This document shows positions 22,898 through 32,300 of a DNA stretch of 64,000 nt, piece after piece. The notes beneath the pieces are model-generated. The model was not told the DNA's origin. It ran no database searches and saw only the letters and a list, made by a program, of their open reading frames with translations. The DNA is taken from assembly GCA_025174535.1 (NCBI GenBank), contig JALBUN010000047.1, forward strand, positions 186,001 through 250,000, given 5' to 3'. The position numbers were made by a program, and so were the translations under genes. Position 1 is the first letter of the stretch; each line of letters opens with the position of its first letter. The stretch comes from Cantharellus purpuraceus (lineage: Eukaryota; Basidiomycota; Agaricomycetes; Cantharellales; Hydnaceae).

Positions 22898-23604
22898 ATG
22901 GTGAGTTGTGACAAGTGAAATAAAATGACCAGCGGCAGACAGTGCAGCACTGAATGGATGGCTCCTCAAAAGAGGAGGCCACAGGTATCATACTCAACTC
23001 ACTAATGCCCATGCAATATGTCCACATTGAAAGAATAATGGATGACCCAGTAAAAATGTGGGAAAAGCTACAAGATGCACACTGCTCGCAAGCTGCAAAC
23101 AGCTGCTATTACTCCATGCAAACGCTGTTGAATATCCGGAAGGAGGATGCTGAATCACTCATGGATTACATCACATGCATCAATGCTGCCATGAATGACC
23201 TCATAGCACTTGCACCATCCACGCTGACAGCAAATGAAGTATACAACAAGATTGGCACTCAGGTGGCCATATCTGGCCTTGATAATGCTGAGTACAGACC
23301 ATTCACATCATCTCTTTTACTGCTAGGGAATCTCAACCGAGGCATGGTGATGGCAGCCTTCCATAATGAAGACCTGAAGTGCCAAGCATCAGCCATATTG
23401 TCTGCCTCCACATTAGCCGCCAACTGCATGAAGAAAGGTGGCAATACAGCCAATGTCATATGTTCATTCTGCAAGAAGCAAGGACATCAGCATGACAAAT
23501 GCTGGACAGCACATCCAGAACTCCGACCGACACGCCGGACAAAACTAAGGTGCCAGAGCTGCGAACAGTGCACAAAATGGTCCACCTCAGAGCAATGTGT
23601 CTGA
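22898..23604 (+). pseudogene. Copia gag, main part
   Basis: After repeat D, Gag resumes. The clean frame is 22954-23604, with ILNSLMPMQYVHIERIMDD, a copia Gag core (WEKLQDAH, QTLLNIRKEDAESLMDYI) and a CCHC zinc knuckle CSFCKKQGHQHDKCW near 23463-23505. The short stretch 22898-22953 contains stops. Gag packages the RNA in virus-like particles. It leads into the protease frame at about 23597 with a frame change. Confidence 0.8.
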
Positions 23605-23895
23605 GCTTGCAACGAATGCGAGTCTACAAGCTTGTCCTACCACTACCCATCCTGACCATCGCTGGAACACAGACACCAGCGCAACCTCCCATATGACACC
23701 CCACAAAAACTGGCTCCACAATTACATGAACTATGGAGTACATATACGACTGGTGAACGACAGCGTAGTCCACTCAGAGGGAAAGGGTGATATCATATTT
23801 ATACCAAATACCAATGGTAGCTCTGGGGAGACGATACGATTCTCAGATGCCCTATATGTACCAGACCTCCAAAATAATCTACTAGCGGTCCTCTG
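23597..23895 (+). pseudogene. Copia protease region, interrupted
   Basis: Contains DTSATSHMTPHKNWL, corresponding to the aspartic protease motif D-[ST]-G-A-[ST]-x-H-[ML] with Gly replaced by Ser, then SDALYVPDLQNNLLAVL. It is cut after codon VL by an 822-bp solo LTR (target duplication CTCTG at 23891-23895 and 24718-24722). Joined across the insert the protein continues CLSTHDKFAIKI. Confidence 0.75.
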
Positions 23896-24717
23896 TGTTA
23901 AGAAAAGATATGGAGGGGTGTTGTGGGTGAGTGTAAAATGATGGTGAGGGATGGTGACGAAGTAGATTTTGAATAGGGGAGCAATTACTGCAAGGATGCA
24001 GATATATGCGGGGTCGATGGAAAGATATTGTTTAGTAGAGTAATGTTACCAAATATCAGAATATTTGGTTAAGAACTGGGACTTCTGCGAAATATTTGAG
24101 CAGAAATGGGAATAGCAACACTTCGAAAAAGTGTTTGCTTAATAGAAATGGATGTAATGATCCAAATCGTTCGTAATTTGAGATAGCAATAGTTGATGCA
24201 ATATCCTAATGGGATATGCAAAAGGTTTCCAATCGAATAGGTCGTTTAGGAGTTATTCCAGGAACGACAGAAAGTTGACACAAGCTGTTTGTTTGCAGCT
24301 TGGAAGGGATTGAGAATGGTGAATCTCCTTGTTGATACTCGTACACAGTTGTAGTTAATATACAATTTGACAATCACATGATAAAAAAGCCTTTTAGTAA
24401 GATTGAAACATATGATAAAAGAAATGATGTGGATACTGATAATATGTGATGTCATGGGAAAAACTTTTTACAGAGAAAGGAGTTTTTACCCGTTTGACTT
24501 GAGGTTTATGACGAATGAAAATCATCATAATACCTCCCTTTTTGAGTAGTAACCACCCCCGTAGAACGAAAGGATGGCTCACAAAATAAAATCGAAAAAC
24601 ACCTTCTCCTCATCCCTTAATCAAAAAATTCCCAAACTTTTCACAACTTTTTCTTATCATAAAACTCCCCCTTCTTGCTCCAATAGATTGTAATATTCCT
24701 TGAATAAATTCTTGACA
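23896..24717. mobile_element. Solo LTR of another family (822 bp)
   Basis: TGTTAAGAAAAGATATGG to TTCTTGACA, flanked by the perfect 5-bp target duplication CTCTG, inside the copia protease gene. AT-rich, no coding capacity. No other copy of this LTR was noticed in the window. Confidence 0.8.
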
Positions 24718-25662
24718 CTCTGCCTATCCACACATGATAAGTTCGCAATCAAAATCACTGAGGACCGTATCACGTTCACACACAATGGGAGACCTCAACT
24801 GTATGCGACAATAATCAATGGCATGGGGTACCTTGATGGAGTCACGGTACCAAACAAGGATCAAGTGCATGCCAGTACAATAATGACAGTAGACCACCTA
24901 CTCCTTCACAAATGATTGGCTCACATTGGATCAGAGCGTCTCGAATGCCTTCTATCCCACAAAATGGCGGACGGAATAGATATCAAACCAGACAGACTGA
25001 TCCCAACCTCATGTGAGCCCTGCATCGCTGCTAAGCAACATCGCCATCCATTCCCAAAGGTGACAAACCATCGAGCATTGAAGCCCCTACAACTTGTGGT
25101 GTCAGATTTACATGGACCTCTCCCAATTAGCACCGCTGCAGGACATAAGTACTGGATGACATTCACAGATGACTGCACACGGTACAGAATGGTTCACCTG
25201 CTAAAAACAAAAGATGAGGCGTTTGGTGCATTCCTTACCTATAAGGCATTAGCAGAAAACCAAACTGGTGAAAAGATCAAACAATTCAGAGATGACAAGG
25301 GTGGTGAATACATCAGAAAAAAATGGGGTAGATATTTCTTGGAGCACGGTATAATCCATGAGCATACAACTAAAGGCACACCTCAACAGAATGGCATTGC
25401 TGAGCGCACAAACTGCACACTCATGGAGGGAATAATAGCAATGCAACAACAGGCACAGCTACCATCATCAACATGGGGAGATGCTCTGTGCCTACTAACT
25501 CAGATCATCAATGCCACTCCCACATCGGCACTGCCTATTATGACCCCATATCAAGCCTGGCATGGCAACAAACCAGACCTCAGCATGTTGCATGTCTTTG
25601 GCTGCCGTGCCTATGTTCATGTACAGAAAGATAACCCCTCAGGATTCCAGCCCCGCACATGA
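24718..25662 (+). pseudogene. Copia integrase
   Basis: After CLSTHDKF the frame reaches TGA at 24913 (CGA expected, HK-R-LAHIG), then the zinc-binding His/Cys region (H in LAHIG, CEPCIAAKQ) and the core: D in VVSDLHGPLP, D in QFRDDKGGEY, E in QQNGIAERTN, the D,D(35)E triad. Then the GKR-type region (YQAWHGNKPDLSMLHVFG) and TGA at 25660 (CGA expected, T-R-KCIYLGF). Apart from the stops the catalytic residues look intact. Confidence 0.85.
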
Positions 25663-26707
25663 AAATGCATATACCTAGGATTTGAGGACAGGTACAAAAG
25701 GCTGGCGATGTTATGACCCTAACACAAGGCAGATTGTGATATCATGTGACATTATTTTTGACGAAACAGAATTCCCAGGCTTATGCAGGTCACCAGAAAA
25801 CGATCTGCAACTACTGCCCATACTGCCCATCTCACTACCACAAGCTATTCCACAATTACCCGCCACACCAGCCAATCTGGAAAACCAGCCAAGCGATGTA
25901 ACTGACCCAGTGACAGATACCACTGGACCTCAGGATGAGCAAACATCACCACTGGTACCTAACCCAGACCCACCTCAACTACACCAATCCACACGATCCA
26001 CACAGACTCATCCTTCCACTGATTACCACCAGTTACATGACCCCTACATCCGACCTCGCACCCAACAGGGATGCAATGATTCTGCACCTGAAGGAGATGA
26101 CAATGTATCAACACACATGTTTCAAGCTCAGGAATCAGTCAATGGCCCGCTGAAAACTCCCAAAAACATACCTACTCAAATAATTCCCCTTCAAGAAGGT
26201 CTGGAGATAGCATACAATGCAACGATCAAAGATAGCAAAGTACCATGTACCTATGCCAAAGCTATGAGACATCCCAAAGCAAGCAGATGGCATGAAGCCA
26301 TGGACATGGAGATACAAGCCCAATTAGACAATGGGACATGGGAAATAGTCAAGCTACTGCCAGGGGAGAAGACTATCGGCTGTAGGTGGGTATTCTGGAT
26401 AAAATTGAATACAGATGGATCTATCAATAGATTCAAAGCACGCCTTGTCGCAAAAGGATATAGCCAATGTCCAGGCATAGACTTCGATGAAGTGTTCTCC
26501 CCAACTGCCCGCTGGGCTGCACTGCAAGCCATTCTCGCACAAGGAGCACTCTCTGGCGCTCACATAGAGTCTGTGGACATCTCAAACGCATATCTAAATG
26601 GGGTATTAGACAATGATATCACCATCTACATGGATCAGCCTGAGGGATATCACCAAGGTGGACCAAATCATGCTGGCAGGCTGAGGAAAGGACTATATGG
26701 ACTATGA
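25663..26707 (+). pseudogene. Copia integrase tail and reverse transcriptase N-terminal half
   Basis: A frame change near 25680 leads into GWRCYDPNTRQIVISCDI, a Pro/Thr-rich linker, then the copia RT start (AMRHPKASRWHEAMDMEIQ, W-E-I-V, CRWVFWIKLNTDGSINRFKA, RLVAKGYSQ, VDISNAYLNG). It stops at TGA 26705 (LYGL-R-QSG expected). The first catalytic Asp (VDISNAYLNG) is present. Confidence 0.85.
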
Positions 26708-27205
26708 CAGAGTGGACAGCTCTGGTATGAAAAGCTAGGAGGATGCCTCGAAAGCATGGGATACACGCGACTCCAATCCGACTCCAGCATATACATTTGG
26801 GAGAACAAATCTGCAAGGATCGTGATACCAGTATTTGTTGATGATCTAATGATTGTGTCGGATTCAAAGGAGGAACTAGACTGTGCAAAAAAGGAGTTAG
26901 CCAAGTCGTTCAAACTCAGGGATCTAGGTCACACCACCAGTCTCCTCAGCGTCAAAATCCAATATGATCAGGAGAAACGCACTCTCAAGCTTTCTCAGAG
27001 ACAATATATTGAGGACATACTGGCCTGCTATGGAATGTTGGACTGCAAACCTGTCTTCACTCCAATGGTCACCAGGACACAACTTAGTTCAAAAATGAGT
27101 CCTTCATCACCAGAGGAGGTGGAATCGATGAAAAATGTTCCATATATGAATGTTGTTGGAGCCCTAAACTACCTAGCAGTGGCAACACGCCCCAATATTG
27201 CTTAT
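26708..27205 (+). pseudogene. Copia reverse transcriptase C-terminal half
   Basis: QSGQLWYEKL, then FVDDLMIVSDS (the YVDD box, with both Asp kept), KELAKSFKLRDLG, then YMNVVGALNYLAVATRPNIAY. The frame is cut at 27205 by the 7.77-kb unit, with target TAT at 27203-27205 and 34975-34977, and continues on the other side as AVGCLARFNS. Confidence 0.85.
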
Positions 27206-27771
27206 GACGCTTGTTCGGAATCATGTCAGTATACAATATTCTGATGTATAGGAGATATACATCAGAATTTCAATGATACATAAAGCCAGGGAGTTACAAT
27301 TTGGATATCTTAAAAGATTTCGGATGTGTGAAATTTTCATAAATATAAACATATATTCTATATTTTAATAAACTTTTAAAGATAAGACATTTGGTTGAGA
27401 TGAACATAATCATTTACATGTACATAATAGGAATGTATATATGAATATAATTGGTATTATATAGGGTATTTAGATATACAAATACCAGGTGGGGATTAAA
27501 GATAGTTCAAATTATGTTACAAGTATTGTATAAGAAAGAATCAATGATATTTGGATGTTCTCTCAAGAGAGTTGCCACCACTAAATCAGGAAAAAAAGAA
27601 TTATTTTTGAGAATTATGCCAAAATATCAAAATATGTTTTAATCTAGTATATTGTGTAAAATTTGAGAATCATGTTGAAATATGAAAATAAGTTTGAATT
27701 GAAGTGTATTGTATAAAATTTGAGGAAAATAGGTTGTACATACGTATTTGTTGTATTTCTGAATAAGCGTC
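27206..27771 (+). repeat. Left 566-bp terminal direct repeat
   Basis: Carries the palindrome ATTCTGATGTATA, GGAGA, TATACATCAGAAT about 28 bp from its outer end, a plausible transposase binding site, and a CTCTCAAGAGAG palindrome near 27560. Homologous to the solo elements at 12089, 55708 and others. Confidence 0.85.
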
Positions 27772-28305
27772 TTAGGAAAGTCTTGGAAACAAACACCTTT
27801 AATGCAGTGAAGCTATTTTTAAAACAAAGTAACTTAGTTAGGGCATAGTGGTAGATAATCTTGTTCTAACATAAGACTGTATGACTATCCCTCGTACTTT
27901 AGGGTGCAATACCATCAGATTTTCCATCCAAAGTGGTGGAAAATAATGATCCTGCTCCATACTAGTATATAACTCTGTTAATTTCTGTTCCAGAAGTGTG
28001 CCATCAGTACATCTGTATAAAGTCAGTGATTGGAACCTTGATATTTATAAAGGAACTTACATCAGAAACAAATCATGGAGGGATCCTATCCGAGATATAT
28101 ACCAATCATTAACTCTTCTATCAAACTCTATCTTGCATTGAAGCATAAAAGAGAGCATCTTCATAATGCTTATAACATAAAAACATAATAATCATTTTAT
28201 TAAGAAAGCAAGATGTATATATCTACTGCCTATACAAAATATCAAATGTTCAGAAAAAAATGATTTTTATATTTTTTCATTTCTGTTTTATAAGCAGAGA
28301 GGGAT
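27772..28305. other. AT-rich leader inside the composite unit
   Basis: No coding frame of note; AT-rich with several short A and T runs. Probably the promoter region of the coiled-coil gene that starts at 28306 or 28312. Confidence 0.35.
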
Positions 28306-28311
28306 TTGAAA

Positions 28312-29442
28312 ATGCCACAAATCTTTGAAGATATAAAAGCAATCAAAGGCTGGATAAGTGACAATGATGCACTGATAAAAGCTATGGCAAGTCAAATGGA
28401 AGTAAAAGATGAATTAATATCTGATCTTATAAATGTCAAGTCTTGGATGAGTGAAAAGGATAGGCAGATCACTATGCTTGAACAACAGGTTAATTCCCAG
28501 AGTCAGGAAATTCAGGTGCTTAAGAAACAGGTTGAGGAAAAAAATACAATTATAACTACTTTGACAGACAGGAAAGAGAATTTAGATGAATGGATGAGTG
28601 AAATGAATGATATTGTATCAGGATTTGGAACAGATATTCATAAACTTCAGAGACAGGTTAATAGGTGTGTTGCCACAATATCAGACCATGGAACAGATAT
28701 TCATCAACAGGTCAATACACATAATGCAGAGAATCTTATATTGGACTATAGAACAGATATTCATAAACTTCAGAAACAGGTTAATAGATGTATTGCAACA
28801 ATATCAGACATTGTGGAATGGAAATCTGAAGTGCATGAGTGGATTGTAGAAACAGATGATACTGTAGTGGAACTTGGAACAGACATTAATAAACTTCAGA
28901 AACAGGGTGATAAATATAAAGCAATAATATCTGAGATTGTTGACTGGAAATTTGATATGAATCACTGGGCTGGAAAACAAGAACAGGAGGTAACAAGGTT
29001 ACAGGAAAATGGTACCAGAAAGGTGACATTTAAGATAGTGAAAAGAGGTGTAGACTATATACTTATAGACTCAGATCAGTCTTGTAGACTAAATAGAATG
29101 GAATTATTCATAAATGGTGAGCCTAGAAAACTATCTACAATATATACTAGAAAGAATGAAATGTCATCATATGACGTAGATGGTAATAGGATTAATTTTC
29201 AAACATGGAAGCAAGGAATGACTCAAGGTTTAAGGCATCAAGAAAAAAGGTCTAATGAACGATCTCAAACTCCTAGTTCAAGGCATCAAGAAAAAAGGTC
29301 TAAGGAACGATCTGATTCAGACTCTGATCAATCTGATTCAGACTCTGATCAATCTGATTCAGACTCTGATCAATCTGATTCAGACTCTGATCAATCTCAA
29401 ATTCCTAGTTCAAGAAAAAGATGTAGAGGGAGAACCCAGTAA
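28312..29442 (+). CDS. Unidentified coiled-coil protein with SD-rich tail
   Basis: One uninterrupted frame of about 376 codons. ATG at 28312 (MPQIFEDIKAIKGW) is the probable start, with an alternative start just upstream at 28306. Heptad-rich helices dominate, with repeated blocks W(I/M)S(D/E)xD and three copies of TDIHKLQ(R/K)QVNRC(V/I)ATISD at about 28630-28930. A probable globular stretch (TRKVTFKIVKRGVDYILID) follows. The C-terminal tail is basic (RHQEKRSNERSQ twice) then four 21-bp repeats encoding SDSDQSD (29311-29395). Likely a self-associating, possibly nuclear DNA-binding or scaffold protein; the function is not known. It is the first gene of the composite unit and, unlike neighbouring retroelement genes, has no stop codons. 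Confidence 0.65.
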   Translation: MPQIFEDIKAIKGWISDNDALIKAMASQMEVKDELISDLINVKSWMSEKDRQITMLEQQVNSQSQEIQVLKKQVEEKNTIITTLTDRKENLDEWMSEMNDIVSGFGTDIHKLQRQVNRCVATISDHGTDIHQQVNTHNAENLILDYRTDIHKLQKQVNRCIATISDIVEWKSEVHEWIVETDDTVVELGTDINKLQKQGDKYKAIISEIVDWKFDMNHWAGKQEQEVTRLQENGTRKVTFKIVKRGVDYILIDSDQSCRLNRMELFINGEPRKLSTIYTRKNEMSSYDVDGNRINFQTWKQGMTQGLRHQEKRSNERSQTPSSRHQEKRSKERSDSDSDQSDSDSDQSDSDSDQSDSDSDQSQIPSSRKRCRGRTQ

Positions 29443-29513
29443 TGTAAGCCTCCGAAGACGTAGGATACAAGGTCACCTTGGAGTGAATGGCTGTCCATGA
29501 GCAGTCTAATGAT

Positions 29514-30058
29514 GTCCCTATCTGTCGTTTCATTTCTCCATGATTTCCCCTTTAGTAGCTCAACTTCACACGCTTTGTCAGCTGGCTTGATCAGCATTTC
29601 TTGCATCATTTGCTCCTCATATTGTGTCGTTGTGCCCTGGAAATTTGTATATAAAAGGGCGCTAGTTTTCGCCTTTGGAATCAATCAACAAGTTTTCAGC
29701 CAACGCTCTAAAGTCAAAGTCCAAGCTCTAAGTCTACACTCTACATCACAATCCATCATCTCTACACTGAGGTAAAACACCTTGGTTCAACGATCAGATT
29801 TCCCTCCGCCACCGAGAGGTTGCTTCTCCTGAAACCAGCTTTCGTGTACCTCCCAACCGGGCTCCGCATTGTCATCCAGTCACAGAGCACGATCAGCCAT
29901 CGGGACCGACCTTTTGCTCCCATCCTCATCCAACCACAGAGCACTATCCCACTTCCCTGATTGATCTTTGGAGTGCTGAACAACTGCGTTACACACCGTC
30001 TGCTTGCTAGGACCATTGCGCGCAGGCTTATAGGATCTATTCCATAAGCGAACCGACA
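29514..30058 (+). mobile_element. Repeat D, 5'-truncated copy inside the composite unit
   Basis: Matches the last 545 bp of repeat D (from CCCTATCTGTC to ATAAGCGAACCGACA), including the TATATAAAAGGGCGC box at about 29649. It has lost its U3 ORF. It splits the composite unit between the coiled-coil gene and the gene at 30551. Confidence 0.75.
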
Positions 30059-30062
30059 CCGA

Positions 30063-30191
30063 GTGACATCATCGGGCTGCTCAAGGACAACGATTCAATT
30101 ATCTGGTACACCATGCCGCTGCAAAGTCTCACCTACTGTCTGCTCAGTAAGTGCATCATTATCAACCCTCACAGCCAAAAGGCTGTCCTTT
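30063..30191 (+). other. GC-richer open stretch of unknown origin
   Basis: Forty-two open codons (SDIIGLLKDNDSIIWYTMPL, then QSLTYCLLSKCIIINP) directly after the D fragment and before AT-rich DNA. Composition differs from the rest of the unit. It may be a captured exon fragment or chance. The following 30192-30550 shows nothing recognisable. Confidence 0.2.
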
Positions 30192-30550
30192 GATAATGTG
30201 ATCAAACTGCTCCTGACAAGGTGACCTTCCATCCGACGTCATTACCATGATATGATAATATCCAATCGGCTGGTACACCTATTTAGCTATGCAGCAAAGA
30301 ATTTGGAATGAAAGACTGGCAAGATAGGAAACAAGGAACTGGTAGAAGAATGATAGATGAAAGGACAGGGAATTCTGTATGGGACTTTGTTGTAGTATTC
30401 AGAACGAGTGCATGCATCTGGCTATTGACAACTTTAGAAAATATATATAATTCAATTTATAAATATTAGATAAAAATATGGACATTCTGCTCTTCAGAAC
30501 TATGCACATATCTAGTAAATAAATTTTATATATCCTTCTTTATTGACATC

Positions 30551-31042
30551 ATGGGTAAATATAAGAAGTGCAATGATTGGAGTTCTCATGATCTTTGGGA
30601 TTATGGTATAATGGTTGACACACAATGGACTAAACAGTTTTTTGAGACAGATTTTAGAGATATTACTTTAGATACTGATGATGAGATCCTCAGTTTTGAT
30701 TACAAAAAAGATGATGTGAAATGTTTAAAGGAGTCTTCAAGAAAATTTTTACATACTTAGATAAGGAAGAATAAGGGAAAAAGTGCTTTAGAGGAAATGA
30801 CAATACCTTGCATTCAAACATCGAGAAAAGTCCCCCAGTTTTACCTAGTAACTGTTACAAGAGAGCTTGATCATGCTATCACAGAAGGGTTGTTTTCAGA
30901 AGTGATAACAAATGTAAGGTGTTGTTTTCCTGTAACAGTAACAGGTATGAAACATATTAATAGTAGAAAGAATGTTCTACAGTGTTTTGAAGCATTTAAG
31001 AAGTTTGTAGATATACTTGATAGGAAATTAGATGAGAAATAA
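30551..31042 (+). CDS. Unidentified protein with one in-frame TAG
   Basis: ATG 30551 opens 69 codons (MGKYKKCNDWSSHDLWDYG, ending SSRKFLHT) to TAG at 30758. The same frame continues open for 94 codons (IRKNKGKSALEEMTIPCI, VPQFYLVTVTRELDHAI, to DRKLDEK). If read through, or if a short intron removes the stop, it is about 163 aa; otherwise two small ORFs (second start 30797). No family recognised. AT-rich codon use like its neighbours. Confidence 0.45.
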
Positions 31043-31080
31043 TGAGTTTTGAAAATTAATATATAATAACCAGAGACACC

Positions 31081-31260
31081 ATGTTGAATATACCCGAGAT
31101 TGGTGATAAGGTATCATTTATCAATGCAAGAACACAAATGACAGTGACAGGTATTGTTACATTAGTAACTGGCACTTTGTCAGATGACACTTTGCTAATA
31201 ACTGTTACTTATGATGACAATGAGATTCAGCTACCACTACGTGCACTACAACAAGTATAA
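31081..31260 (+). CDS. Small unidentified protein, 59 aa
   Basis: ATG 31081 to TAA 31260: MLNIPEIGDKVSFINA, then TVTGIVTLVTGTLSDDTLL and YDDNEIQLPLRALQQV. The pattern of alternating hydrophobic residues and a GDKV start suggests a small beta-barrel (SH3/KOW-like fold), which is inference only. It lies 38 bp after the preceding gene and 51 bp before the next, consistent with a compact gene cluster. Confidence 0.4.
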   Translation: MLNIPEIGDKVSFINARTQMTVTGIVTLVTGTLSDDTLLITVTYDDNEIQLPLRALQQV

Positions 31261-31311
31261 GATAAATCAGATAAGTGAATATGCAATATTTTTATTCACT
31301 CAAATGAAGGC

Positions 31312-31536
31312 ATGTGTGGTGATAGTGAAAAAATTCAAATTACTTGGAAGTGCAATCATATAACTACTATATCTGTAGTTACAGATTGTAAGGATATTAA
31401 ATGTCCTAAGAGCTCTGAACATTCAAAAAATACTCATCATGATACTAATGGTACTTATTGTTGTGTGAACAAAAGTTCAAATCTTGAAATTATCCAAGTG
31501 AAAATAGATGAAAAATGTTGTGAGTGTAGAAACTAG
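31312..31536 (+). CDS. Small Cys-rich protein, 74 aa
   Basis: Starts with ATG 31309 or 31312 (MCGDSEKIQITWKCNHI) and ends KCCECRN. Nine Cys and several His occur, in the order WKCNH, TDCKDIKCPKS, HHDTNGTYCCVN, EKCCECRN, which suits metal binding or disulfides. No N-terminal signal peptide is evident, so an intracellular zinc-binding role is more likely than a secreted effector. Unidentified. Confidence 0.45.
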   Translation: MCGDSEKIQITWKCNHITTISVVTDCKDIKCPKSSEHSKNTHHDTNGTYCCVNKSSNLEIIQVKIDEKCCECRN

Positions 31537-31554
31537 GACTTTTAAATCAACTCC

Positions 31555-32205
31555 TTATGAGGATTCTTTGAACATCTGATTTCTTATACTTTGGAATATA
31601 ATGTCAATAGCATTAGAACACTCTTCAAACTGAGCTTCTATGCTGTATCCAGAGGAAGGATATACAACAATTGAAACACCCTGATTGTTATTGGTGGTTT
31701 CATATAATTTTAACCTACCATCCTTAGTTATGATCATACCATAGATTGTGATTTTACTTTTCTTGAAAACTCTCTGCTGTTGTTTCAATGCAACAACCAT
31801 TGATGTAACCAAATTGTTATACACATCACAGTTCTTACAAGTTTCCCCAGCAATAGAAATATCACACTTCTTGCCAGTTTCTCTAGCAATAGAAATATTA
31901 CAACTAGGCAGATTATCCTGTTGCATGGTTTGCAGACTTGACATACAATGATTTTGTTGAATCCAGGTTGAATTACTTATTTCATTGCCCTTTTCAATCA
32001 TCTTATTGTACAGTGCTTCTGGTGTTTTATCTCTTTCCTGAGAAACCGATCCAGCTGGAAAGAAGTCCTTTGGGGGATTTCTTAATCTGAATTTTATGTA
32101 GATGGTGTCAGAGTCTATATACAAAGGATTTTCATCATCCTCTGGTTCTTTTTTAACAAAGACAGTAGATATTTTACTAACAACTTGCTTAGAGACAGAC
32201 AACAT
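31555..32205 (-). CDS. Unidentified protein, 216 aa, divergent in the cluster
   Basis: The only long minus-strand gene in the composite unit. It starts MLSVSKQVVSKISTVF at 32205 and ends NQMFKESS. VKKEPEDDE near residue 18 fits a SUMO-attachment consensus (hydrophobic-K-x-E) and its acidic extension. The middle has a repeated CDISIAGETCKNCD-like segment (ISIARETGKKCD, ISIAGETCKNCD). The C-terminal third alternates strands (KITIYGMIITKDGRLKLYE). Its start is about 95 bp from the transposase start, so the two share a divergent promoter. Function unknown; a nuclear partner of the transposase is a guess. Confidence 0.5.
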   Translation of the reverse strand: MLSVSKQVVSKISTVFVKKEPEDDENPLYIDSDTIYIKFRLRNPPKDFFPAGSVSQERDKTPEALYNKMIEKGNEISNSTWIQQNHCMSSLQTMQQDNLPSCNISIARETGKKCDISIAGETCKNCDVYNNLVTSMVVALKQQQRVFKKSKITIYGMIITKDGRLKLYETTNNNQGVSIVVYPSSGYSIEAQFEECSNAIDIIFQSIRNQMFKESS

Positions 32206-32300
32206 AGCTTCATAGAATAAATATTATTTAATTTAAAATTCAATTATCAAAAAATGAACATATTTTTGTTTTACTGTAATATAAGAGTATCTTAGTCAAA

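Noticed and set aside
31312..31536. Secreted small Cys-rich effector
   Set aside because: No hydrophobic signal peptide at the N-terminus (MCGDSEKIQITWKCN); intracellular metal binding fits better.
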